A stretch of DNA of 42,094 nucleotides from an uncultured Treponema sp. (lineage in GTDB: Bacteria; Spirochaetota; Spirochaetia; Treponematales; Treponemataceae). The translations under genes were made by a program, and so were the position numbers. The notes beneath the pieces were generated by a model. The model had not been told where the DNA came from and made no database searches. It was given only the letters and a program-made list of their open reading frames with translations. The stretch covers positions 1 to 42,094 of the forward strand of contig CAMNHD010000001.1 of NCBI GenBank assembly GCA_946538875.1, read 5' to 3'. Of the stretch, positions 15,891-23,039 are shown in pieces (the stretch's first letter is position 1; each line of letters opens with the position of its first letter).

Positions 15891-16026
15891 GTTGACCTGG
15901 GGATGATTTATAATCTCATTTTGCATTGTGCCCGTTACATTATTGGATACAGATTGTTTGAATGGTATACGCGGCAATGATGTGGGAAGGCCGCAAAGTT
16001 TTCTAATTCCATGAGTGGAGTAGTTT

Positions 16027-19000
16027 ATGAAAAGATTTTCTAAGATATTCATCAGCGGTTTGATTGCAGGAATATGTATAGCCGGCAGCGCTTTTTCTCA
16101 GCAGGGGACCCAGAAGATACAAAAACCGACCCCGGTTCCTCATACGACAGGTAATTCATTTGATATTCCTGCAGGGGCTGTCCAGGTGAAGGACAGTTCC
16201 GATTCAATTAGGGAAGCGGCTGATGCGGCTGCTGATGAACTGATTCTGCAGGTTAAGCCTGTGGAAAGAATTAAACCGGTGAAACCTGTCAAGCCTGTAA
16301 AACCAGTGAAACCGGTTAAACCGGTTAAACCGGTGAATCCAGTTAAACCTGTGGAGCCTGAAAAACCTCTTCCCGGCGATGTGATAATTGTTCCTGTAAG
16401 ACCTGTTGTTCCTATTGTACAGCCGGTAGTCAGGCCAGTGCGTATGACCGTCACTGACAAAAATGCGGTGAGCCTGAAAGAAATGTCGGTTCAGGCGGAG
16501 ATAGTCGGAAATATTGCCGTTACAACTGTGGATATGGTGTTTGCCAATAATTCATCACAGGTTCTGGAAGGCGAGTTTGAGTTTCCTCTGGCGGAAGGGC
16601 AGACTGTTGTTGGCTACGCTCTGGATATAAATGGAAAAATGCGCAGGGGAGTGGCTGTAGAAAAAGAAAAGGGTCGTACTGTTTTTGAAGATGTTGTGAG
16701 GCGTAATGTGGATCCGGGCCTGCTTGAGATGACGGAAGGCAATAATTTTAAGACCAGGGTTTATCCGCTGCCTGCCAGGGGCACAAGACATGTTCAGGTG
16801 ACATATCAGGAAGAAGTTTCTCTTTTGGATGGTAAGCGCCGTTACGTGCTGCTGCCGTTGTCCGGTAAGACTGTCCTGGATTCCTTTGACTTCAGTATAA
16901 ATGTCTGCGGAGCGGGAGGGGATGCATATAGTGCTGACGGTGATGTGTCTCTTTATCAGGGGTATAATGGTGAGCTGAGCAGGAAAAACTGGGTGTTTGA
17001 AAAGCAGCTGACGGTGAACGTTCCTGCTATGGATGGTGAATCTGTATATCTTCAGGATCAGGGAAGGGATACATATTTCTATGCTCTTGCCCAGAGTGGC
17101 GTTTATGGGCGGAACCGCAGTATGCCTAAATCTCTGGCGCTTTACTATGATGTTTCAGCTTCGGCACAGTCACGTGACTTTGAAAAGGAAACGGCGCTTC
17201 TGAGGGATTATCTTTTGCGCATGAACAATCCTTATGTGCGCGTAGTGCTGTTCGGGAATAAAGTTTTGGAGACAAGGGATTTCTCTGACAGGGATAGCAA
17301 CAGGCTGTTTGAAAACATAAGGAATTATCTTGGTTCGCAGGTGTATGATGGTGCTTCTGATTTGAACATTGATTTTGCCGGATTTGTTCAGGCGGATGAA
17401 GCCATTGTGTTCAGTGATGGACTTTCGAATTGGGGCCAGGGTAATAATTTTGCTAGGTCTTACTCCCAGCGCCGGGGAAGGTCAGGGACTGTGGTCAACA
17501 CAATTAACTCTTGTGTAAGTGCTGATCATGGAAGACTTGAATCAATCGCAAGGACTAACGGCGGTGTTTATGTGAACCTTTGTGCTGAAACTCACGCAGA
17601 GGCTTTGCAGTCTCTTTCTGTGGAGCAGGTTCGTATTCTGTCTGTGGATTATGATGGAAAGGCCGTCACAGATGTGTATCCGCTTCCTGGAGAGCCTGTG
17701 AATGGGGAGTTTGCTCTGTCGGGAATCCTAAAGAAGAAGTCTGCAAGAATAAGTGTGACTATTGGGTATGGAAATCAGAGTGTGAGGACTGTTGTCTTTA
17801 ACATAAGTTCCGAACGGGATGTGGAAAGTGACTTTGAGTCTGAGAATATAGCGCGCCTGTGGGCAACAAAGAAAATAGATGCGCTTTCTCTTGATTACGA
17901 ACGGAACAGGGAAGAGATAAATTCTATTGCAAAGAAGTATACTGTTGTGACAAAGGATATGTCTCTTATTGTGCTGGATTCGGTACAGGATTATGTTAAG
18001 TACGAAATTGAACCGCCTGAGGAGCTGCTTGATGAGTATAATCGGATTGTAGCACGGAATGGTAGTTCAAAGGTGAGAACCGGCAGTGTCGGTATACCGG
18101 GATCGGTCTATACCGCATTTGAAAACTACAGGTCTTGGTGGAACACTCCTGAGGGTGCATTCAATAAGTCGAACAAAAAGGCTGGCTCTTCTAGATTCAG
18201 CGGTTCTGGATTCAACGGACTCACTTTGGAGGTTCAGCAGGAAGCGGCTGACGTTGCGGCTAACAGAATGAGTGTTGAGCGTGGTTCTGCCTCCAGAGCG
18301 GCGGCTCCTGCTGCGGTAAGTATTGACTCTGTACGGGAAGAAGCGGCAAAAAAGCTTTCCGTTGACAACGGAACTAAGCAGGCGGTGGGAGGAATAAAGG
18401 TTCAGGCCTGGAATCCGGATGCGGATTATCTTGTGCAGCTAAAGAGGGTGGCTGTCAGACGCATGTATGAAAAGTATCTGGACTTAAAGAAACTGTATGC
18501 TGATTCTCCGTCCTTTTATCTTGATGTGGCGCCTTATTTCTTTGATGAAGGTCTTAGGGAAGAAGGTCTCAGGATTTTGTCAAACCTCGCGGAGATGGAA
18601 CTTGAGAATACTGATGTTCTGAGAGCATTGGGAAACACCTTGATGGAGTATGGTTTTAATGAAGAAGCGGTGACTGTTTTTGAGCGCCTTACCAGACTGA
18701 GACCTAAGGTTCCACAATTCTTCAGGGACCTGGCTTTGGCTTATAGGGAATGTGGAAGAAATCAGGAAGCGGCAGATGCCTTGTATCGAATTGTCAGCGG
18801 AGAATGGGATTCCCGTTATGCAGAGATTCAGCAGACTGCTCTGAACGATATGAATGCCATCATTGCGTTGGACAGGTCGGTAAGGACTAATTCCTATGAC
18901 AAGAAGCTGCTTGAAAACTTTCCTGTTGATATAAGGGTTGTGCTCACATGGAATACTGATGATTGTGATATTGACTTGTGGGTGACTGATCCTTCCGGTG

Positions 19001-19287
19001 AAAAGTGTTTCTATGGAAACAGACTGACTAAAAATGGCGGACGTATTTCGCGTGACTTTACACAGGGATATGGTCCTGAGGAGTATTCAATTAAAAAGGC
19101 GCAGAAGGGACGTTACAAGATTGAGGCTAACTATTACGGTACAGGAAGTCAGAAAATCCTGCAGCCTGTGGTTGTACAGGCAGAAGTCTACACCAATTTT
19201 GGTACAGCTTATCAAAAGAAGGAAGTTCTGACTCTGCGGCTTGAGTCGATTAAGGGAACCTACACCGTGGGTACGGTTGACTTCTGA
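16027..19287 (+). CDS. secreted VIT / vWA / TPR / DUF2135 (YfaP-like) protein
   Basis: 1086 residues with an N-terminal signal peptide (about 1-25, cleavage near AFSQQ). A KPV repeat (83-109) acts as a spacer. A VIT domain follows (about 145-265: VTTVDMVFANNSSQVLEGEF, then FPLAEGQTVVGYAL). Next is a von Willebrand A-like region with MIDAS motif DVSAS in LALYYDVSASAQ, TPR-like helices (about 830-945), and a C-terminal DUF2135/YfaP-type domain (DDCDIDLWVTDPSGEKC, GYGPEEYSI, GRYKIEANYY). Such proteins are thought to bind partners or matrix through the metal site; the exact role is unknown. GGAG precedes ATG 16027. It lies between two proteases and a transglutaminase-like gene. Confidence 0.85.
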   Translation: MKRFSKIFISGLIAGICIAGSAFSQQGTQKIQKPTPVPHTTGNSFDIPAGAVQVKDSSDSIREAADAAADELILQVKPVERIKPVKPVKPVKPVKPVKPVKPVNPVKPVEPEKPLPGDVIIVPVRPVVPIVQPVVRPVRMTVTDKNAVSLKEMSVQAEIVGNIAVTTVDMVFANNSSQVLEGEFEFPLAEGQTVVGYALDINGKMRRGVAVEKEKGRTVFEDVVRRNVDPGLLEMTEGNNFKTRVYPLPARGTRHVQVTYQEEVSLLDGKRRYVLLPLSGKTVLDSFDFSINVCGAGGDAYSADGDVSLYQGYNGELSRKNWVFEKQLTVNVPAMDGESVYLQDQGRDTYFYALAQSGVYGRNRSMPKSLALYYDVSASAQSRDFEKETALLRDYLLRMNNPYVRVVLFGNKVLETRDFSDRDSNRLFENIRNYLGSQVYDGASDLNIDFAGFVQADEAIVFSDGLSNWGQGNNFARSYSQRRGRSGTVVNTINSCVSADHGRLESIARTNGGVYVNLCAETHAEALQSLSVEQVRILSVDYDGKAVTDVYPLPGEPVNGEFALSGILKKKSARISVTIGYGNQSVRTVVFNISSERDVESDFESENIARLWATKKIDALSLDYERNREEINSIAKKYTVVTKDMSLIVLDSVQDYVKYEIEPPEELLDEYNRIVARNGSSKVRTGSVGIPGSVYTAFENYRSWWNTPEGAFNKSNKKAGSSRFSGSGFNGLTLEVQQEAADVAANRMSVERGSASRAAAPAAVSIDSVREEAAKKLSVDNGTKQAVGGIKVQAWNPDADYLVQLKRVAVRRMYEKYLDLKKLYADSPSFYLDVAPYFFDEGLREEGLRILSNLAEMELENTDVLRALGNTLMEYGFNEEAVTVFERLTRLRPKVPQFFRDLALAYRECGRNQEAADALYRIVSGEWDSRYAEIQQTALNDMNAIIALDRSVRTNSYDKKLLENFPVDIRVVLTWNTDDCDIDLWVTDPSGEKCFYGNRLTKNGGRISRDFTQGYGPEEYSIKKAQKGRYKIEANYYGTGSQKILQPVVVQAEVYTNFGTAYQKKEVLTLRLESIKGTYTVGTVDF
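16273..16353 (+). repeat. 9-bp tandem repeat coding (K/N)PV units
   Basis: Nine consecutive 9-base units encode seven KPV, one NPV and one KPV. Several units are identical (AAACCGGTT or AAACCGGTG), so copy number could change by slippage without a frameshift, altering the length of the proline-rich spacer. Confidence 0.85.
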
Positions 19288-19338
19288 TGTAACCTGATTT
19301 TATAAGCCCTGAGCGTTTGCCGGGGCTTGAATTGTTAT

Positions 19339-19367
19339 TGGACAAAGCGCAGATTCTCATGTATATT
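19339..19367 (+). promoter_or_regulatory. promoter of the Ste24-like protease gene, predicted leaderless
   Basis: TGGACA (19339-19344), 17-bp spacer, TATATT (19362-19367), then 6 bases to ATG 19374 with no ribosome binding site. An imperfect hairpin AAGCCC/GGGCTT (19304-19328) upstream could end the previous transcript but lacks a T tract. Confidence 0.6.
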
Positions 19368-19373
19368 AAAACT

Positions 19374-20696
19374 ATGAACTGTGTTGATTTTAATAATATA
19401 TTCGTGATAATTTTTCTGGTGGGAACTGGCTTTGATTTTCTTCTGAACCAGATGCTTGAATTTATTGACTGGAAGTGGAGATGTAGACAGGGGGCTGTTG
19501 TCCCTGCTGAACTTTCGGCCTATTTAACAGAGGAGCAGTTGAAGAAAACTTTTGCTTATGAAAATGCAAAGTATTTCCTGTGGATTCCAAAAAATATTTT
19601 TTCTGTGATGCTTGAAGTGGTTCTGGTCATTACAGGTGTCTATGTGTGGTGTTTCAATCTGGTGTGGGGATGGACAGAAAATCTATATGCTTCTGCAATA
19701 TTGTTTTCCATAATGGTTTCCATACCGGGGGCATTATTGGATATACCCTTTGCCATTTATAGGGAATTCCGCATTGAAAAGAGATTCGGCTTTAGCAAGA
19801 TGACCATAACTATGTGGATTGCTGACCGGCTCAAGGAACTGATTGTCTCGCTGGTAATCACTTCCGCCCTTTTGTGCGCGGCAGTTGCATTGCTTTCTAA
19901 TTTTCCAAGAATATGGTGGCTGTTGCTGGGAATTGTCTACGTGCTGTTCAGTCTCCTGGCGTCTTATGTTTATCCAGTGCTGATTGCGCCTATGTTCAAT
20001 AAATTTACTCCGCTGCAGGATGGAGAACTTAAGGACAGGCTTGGCGCTCTGCTTTCAAAAACTGGCTTCAAGGCAAAGAGTATGTATGTGATGGATGCTT
20101 CCAGAAGGAGCGGCCACTCGAATGCATATTTTACGGGACTTGGAAAAAACAAGAGGATTGTTCTGTACGATACTTTGATTGAACAGCTTGCTCCAGGGGA
20201 AATAGAAGCCGTTCTTGCCCATGAATTGGGGCATTATAAGCACAGGCATATTGTCAAGAAACTCTGTATTACAATTCCTCTTATCTTTTTGGTTTTGTTT
20301 GCGGCGTGCTGGCTGAGCAAGAACCCTGAGATTAGCATTGGCTTTGGTTTTCTGCGTGATGCCGGAAGTGGTCTTGCTGTGCGGTATCAACTGATTAATG
20401 TGTTCCTTCTGTTCATGGTTGTGGGTGGTTTTGAACCACTTCTTTCGTTGGTTTCAAATGCATTCAGCCGTCGTGATGAATTTCAGGCTGACCGTTATAG
20501 TGCCGGACTGTGCGGAGGCGGAAAAGATTTGTCTGTTGCGCTGATTAAACTTAATAGGGAAAATCTCAGCGAGGTTGTGCCTCCAAAGATTTATTCGGTA
20601 TTCAATTACAGTCATCCTCCTCTCCTGGAGCGGATAAGGGCGGTCTGTGGTTCCAGTGGTTTTTCTAAGGAGGAAGAAGATGGAAAAAATTCTTAG
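19374..20696 (+). CDS. M48 family CAAX-type membrane metalloprotease (Ste24-like)
   Basis: 440 residues with about six to seven transmembrane helices. Zinc site HELGH at 283-287 and third ligand Glu369 in DEFQADRYSAGL. The conserved FGFSKMTITMWIADRLKEL region (about 138-156) identifies the Ste24/CAAX prenyl protease 1 branch rather than HtpX. In bacteria these act in membrane protein quality control or processing; there is no evidence here for prenylated substrates. ATG 19374 is chosen over an upstream codon at 19317 because a promoter ends just before it. Its last 17 bases overlap the next gene, whose ribosome binding site AAGGAGG lies within this gene. Confidence 0.92.
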   Translation: MNCVDFNNIFVIIFLVGTGFDFLLNQMLEFIDWKWRCRQGAVVPAELSAYLTEEQLKKTFAYENAKYFLWIPKNIFSVMLEVVLVITGVYVWCFNLVWGWTENLYASAILFSIMVSIPGALLDIPFAIYREFRIEKRFGFSKMTITMWIADRLKELIVSLVITSALLCAAVALLSNFPRIWWLLLGIVYVLFSLLASYVYPVLIAPMFNKFTPLQDGELKDRLGALLSKTGFKAKSMYVMDASRRSGHSNAYFTGLGKNKRIVLYDTLIEQLAPGEIEAVLAHELGHYKHRHIVKKLCITIPLIFLVLFAACWLSKNPEISIGFGFLRDAGSGLAVRYQLINVFLLFMVVGGFEPLLSLVSNAFSRRDEFQADRYSAGLCGGGKDLSVALIKLNRENLSEVVPPKIYSVFNYSHPPLLERIRAVCGSSGFSKEEEDGKNS

Positions 20697-22158
20697 GTCA
20701 GCAAAGTTTTTTCTATGCCTGGGATTTTTCTGCACTTTTGGGATGCAGACTTTTTATGCCCAGGAGACACAGTTTCCTGGACTTGAGCCGTCAAATGCCC
20801 TTGCGGCCGTTAAATACAATGGGGTGAACGAACTGTCTGGGGAACAGGTTATACGGCTAGGTCTTGTGTTCAGCGGTGTTCTGCCTGAATCTGAATCCTG
20901 GAACGAGTACCTTGACATTTACCGTGGTCTGGAAAAAGAGGTTGTGGATTTTTCTGGAGGTCAGGCTGACCAGGCAATTGTCGGGGAAAAGATTCTTACC
21001 CTGATGTATGAGCGCACTCTTGTGCAGTATGTTGAACATCAGACAAAACTTGACGAAATGTTTTTTGAAGGAACATACAATTGTGTCTCAGCTTCTGTTC
21101 TGTACATGGCTTTGGCAAAGGCAGCCGGTCTGACGGTCATTCCCCAAAGAACTCCGGATCATTGCTTCTGTACAGTTGTTGCCCGCGGGAACAAAATTGA
21201 TGTGGAGACGACAAATCCTATGGGATTCAATCCTGGAACCAGGCGCGTTGTCTCAAAGAAGAATAATTCAACCCACTACGCTGTTGTTCCGCAAAAAAAA
21301 TATAATGGCAGGCATGAAGTTTCCGATTATATGCTGGTGAGTCTGGTTTCAAGAAACATCAGTGCTTTGTCCATGGACAGGAAGGATTTTACCACTGCAG
21401 TCATGGCTGCGGCAACACGGTTTGTGTTTACGGAGCCGGATGCTGATCCTAAAAATGATGCGCGTTATGATTTTGACACTGTAGTCTGCAATTATGCGGC
21501 TGATCTGCAGCGGCAGAAAAGACATGTGGATGTTTTGTTCTGGCTTGATGAAGTGACTGAACGCTGGGGCTTTTCGCAGAGGCTGCAAGAGACTTACGAT
21601 AGTGCCGTTTACAACTGCGTGGTGTACTTCTGCAATGCAAAGGATGTTGGCTCTGCAAAAGATATCTATTCAAAGCGGAAGGACAGGGTTCAGGAAAAGA
21701 CTTGCCGTGAAATTGAGCAGATGATTTTTCAGGGTGAAGTGGAGTATGCACTTGAAACAATAAATGATGACGAAGAAGCTTTGGCTTACGTGAAGTCTGC
21801 TGTGGAGAATCCCCTGGCTGTTGAGAACAGGGAACTTAAGGCCCATCTGATAAATCTATGGGAGAATATCTGGCTTAACAGGGTGGATTATTACGGAAAG
21901 CAGGGACTTTATCTTGAGGGAGCGGCTGTTGCGGATCATGGACTGGAAGAACTGCCGCAGAGCCGCAAGCTTAAACAGGCCAAGGAACAGTGTCTTTACA
22001 ATCATGCTGTGGACTATCATAACAAATTTGCGTCTTATGCGAACAAGCGTGATTATGAAAGTGCGATGGCGGTGCTGGAGCAGGGGCTTTTGGAAAATCC
22101 GGACAGCAAGGTTCTACAGAGTGATATGAGGAGCCTTAAGCGGATTTTGGGGCAGTAG
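20680..22158 (+). CDS. secreted transglutaminase-like cysteine enzyme with helical repeats
   Basis: 492 residues with a signal peptide (about 1-27, ending FYAQ). The transglutaminase-like triad is visible: Cys135 in YNCVSASVLYMALAKAAG, His161 in TPDHCFC and Asp174 in KIDVETTNP. Such folds can be proteases, amidases or crosslinking enzymes; the reaction cannot be told. The C-terminal ~250 residues look like TPR or related alpha-hairpins (e.g. EGAAVADHGLEELPQ, then YESAMAVLEQGLLENPDS). ATG 20680 follows TAAGGAGGAAG and overlaps the end of the M48 gene, so the two are translationally coupled and probably act in the same compartment. Confidence 0.82.
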   Translation: MEKILRSAKFFLCLGFFCTFGMQTFYAQETQFPGLEPSNALAAVKYNGVNELSGEQVIRLGLVFSGVLPESESWNEYLDIYRGLEKEVVDFSGGQADQAIVGEKILTLMYERTLVQYVEHQTKLDEMFFEGTYNCVSASVLYMALAKAAGLTVIPQRTPDHCFCTVVARGNKIDVETTNPMGFNPGTRRVVSKKNNSTHYAVVPQKKYNGRHEVSDYMLVSLVSRNISALSMDRKDFTTAVMAAATRFVFTEPDADPKNDARYDFDTVVCNYAADLQRQKRHVDVLFWLDEVTERWGFSQRLQETYDSAVYNCVVYFCNAKDVGSAKDIYSKRKDRVQEKTCREIEQMIFQGEVEYALETINDDEEALAYVKSAVENPLAVENRELKAHLINLWENIWLNRVDYYGKQGLYLEGAAVADHGLEELPQSRKLKQAKEQCLYNHAVDYHNKFASYANKRDYESAMAVLEQGLLENPDSKVLQSDMRSLKRILGQ

Positions 22159-22220
22159 GGGAATTTGTATGCCTGGATTTGTGGCTTTGCAAAAATAATA
22201 GAATTTATTTGTGCTTGCAC

Positions 22221-22250
22221 TTGACACAAATCTTGATTTTATACTATAAT
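22221..22250 (+). promoter_or_regulatory. tRNA cluster promoter
   Basis: TTGACA (22221-22226), 18-bp spacer, TATAAT (22245-22250). Both boxes match the sigma-70 consensus exactly. Transcription should start about 10 bases before the first tRNA. Confidence 0.85.
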
Positions 22251-22266
22251 CACAATACATTCTTTT

Positions 22267-22353
22267 GGAGCGATGGCAGAGTGGTCGAACGCGGCGGTCT
22301 TGAAAACCGTTATACTCTTACGGGTATCGGGGGTTCAAATCCCTCTCGCTCCG
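22267..22353 (+). tRNA. tRNA-Ser (anticodon UGA)
   Basis: Acceptor stem GGAGCGA pairs with the 3' segment ending CGCTCC (22347-22352), with discriminator G. The anticodon loop CTTGAAA gives UGA. A long variable arm and T loop TTCAAAT are present. CCA is not encoded. Confidence 0.96.
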
Positions 22354-22387
22354 TCCTAGAGCCCTACAAGGCTTCTACGGAAACTTT

Positions 22388-22472
22388 GGAGGCGTCGTAT
22401 AGCGGTATTACAACGGTTTGCTAAACCGTCGGTGCAGCAATGCCCGGGCAGGTTCAACTCCTGTCGCCTCCG
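22388..22472 (+). tRNA. tRNA-Ser (anticodon GCU)
   Basis: Acceptor GGAGGCG pairs with CGCCTCC (22465-22471). Anticodon stem ACGGT/ACCGT (22413-22417 with 22425-22429) and loop TTGCTAA give GCU. An extended variable region (about 22430-22448) supports serine. The D arm (GTA/TAC around 22397-22411) has only three pairs. CCA is not encoded. Confidence 0.92.
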
Positions 22473-22500
22473 CTAGTAGCCCTAGGGTTACATTTTGTTT

Positions 22501-22575
22501 GAGACTATAGCTCAGCTGGATTAGAGCGCCACCCTGCGGAGGTGGAGGTCGCACGTTCGAATCGTGTTAGTCTCG
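22501..22575 (+). tRNA. tRNA-Arg (anticodon GCG)
   Basis: Acceptor GAGACTA pairs with TAGTCTC (22568-22574). Anticodon stem CCACC/GGTGG (22529-22533 with 22541-22545) encloses loop CTGCGGA, giving GCG, which reads CGC and CGU. D arm GCTC/GAGC and T loop TTCGAAT are normal. CCA is not encoded. Confidence 0.93.
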
Positions 22576-22582
22576 CTACAAG

Positions 22583-22628
22583 TACAGGCACCTTGGATAC
22601 TAAAGTTCAAGAACCTGTATTTTTTTTT
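22583..22628 (+). terminator. terminator between tRNA-Arg and tRNA-Ser(GGA)
   Basis: TACAGG (22583-22588) pairs with CCTGTA (22614-22619), with an inner CTTG/CAAG extension and a run of nine T residues after it. It should partly or fully separate the first three tRNA genes from the fourth. A possible promoter for the fourth gene (TTGGAT 22593-22598, 17 bp, TGTATT 22616-22621) overlaps it. Confidence 0.7.
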
Positions 22629-22635
22629 GCAGATT

Positions 22636-22722
22636 GGAAAGATGTCCGAGTGGTTTAAGGTCCACGCTTGGAAGGCGTGCACAGGGGAAACTCTGTCGGG
22701 GGTTCGAATCCCCCTCTTTCCG
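22636..22722 (+). tRNA. tRNA-Ser (anticodon GGA)
   Basis: Acceptor GGAAAGA pairs with TCTTTCC (22715-22721), discriminator G. The anticodon loop TTGGAAG between CACGC and GCGTG gives GGA. A long variable arm (ACAGGGGAAACTCTGT) and T arm GGGGGTTCGAATCCCCC are clear. CCA is not encoded. Confidence 0.96.
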
Positions 22723-22728
22723 TCTTTT

Positions 22729-22766
22729 AAAGACTCCTTTGTTAACAGAGGAGTCTTTTGTTTTTT
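22729..22766 (+). terminator. terminator after the tRNA cluster
   Basis: AAAGACTCCT (22729-22738) pairs with AGGAGTCTTT (22749-22758) around a TGTTAACA centre, followed by a T-rich run to 22766. Confidence 0.92.
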
Positions 22767-22792
22767 AAAAAGGCAATCTGTTTTTTCAAAGG

Positions 22793-22876
22793 GGGATTCG
22801 AAGCCGAAGGGAGCGCCGACCAGGTGGGAGGAAAAAGCGACCGGAGGTGGGCGCGGCCTATAGCGAGGAGAATCCC
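22793..22876. repeat. GC-rich inverted-repeat element D downstream of tRNA-Ser
   Basis: GGGATTC (22793-22799) pairs with GAATCCC (22870-22876). Inside, GCC plus GCGCC (22803-22805, 22813-22817) can pair with GGCGC plus GGC (22850-22857), and AGGTGGG occurs twice. The base composition stands out from the AT-rich flanks. It differs from elements A to C. The segment 22790-22802 is complementary to the 3' half of the tRNA-Ser(GGA) T arm. Function unknown. Confidence 0.5.
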
Positions 22877-22916
22877 ATAAGTTTGACTGAATTTTTACCT
22901 TATCCTGCTGAATTTT

Positions 22917-22945
22917 TTGTTAAATTTCAAAAAGCATGTTATAAT
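22917..22945 (+). promoter_or_regulatory. promoter of glycine-rich lipoprotein gene
   Basis: TTGTTA (22917-22922), 17-bp spacer, TATAAT (22940-22945). The predicted leader is about 90 nt. Confidence 0.65.
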
Positions 22946-23039
22946 AAATTTTAATGTAGAAAAATCCTTGAAATTTGGGATAACTCTAAAGTCTCAAGCT
23001 TTTAGAGATTGTAATTTACCTTTGCTAAGGAGTTTGCTT

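Noticed and set aside
16273..16353. KPV region as a CRISPR-like array
   Set aside because: Units are 9 bp, contiguous and in coding frame, without spacers.
22179..22863. Open frames of 81 and 99 codons across the tRNA region
   Set aside because: They run through tRNA genes and a terminator and have no protein-like features.
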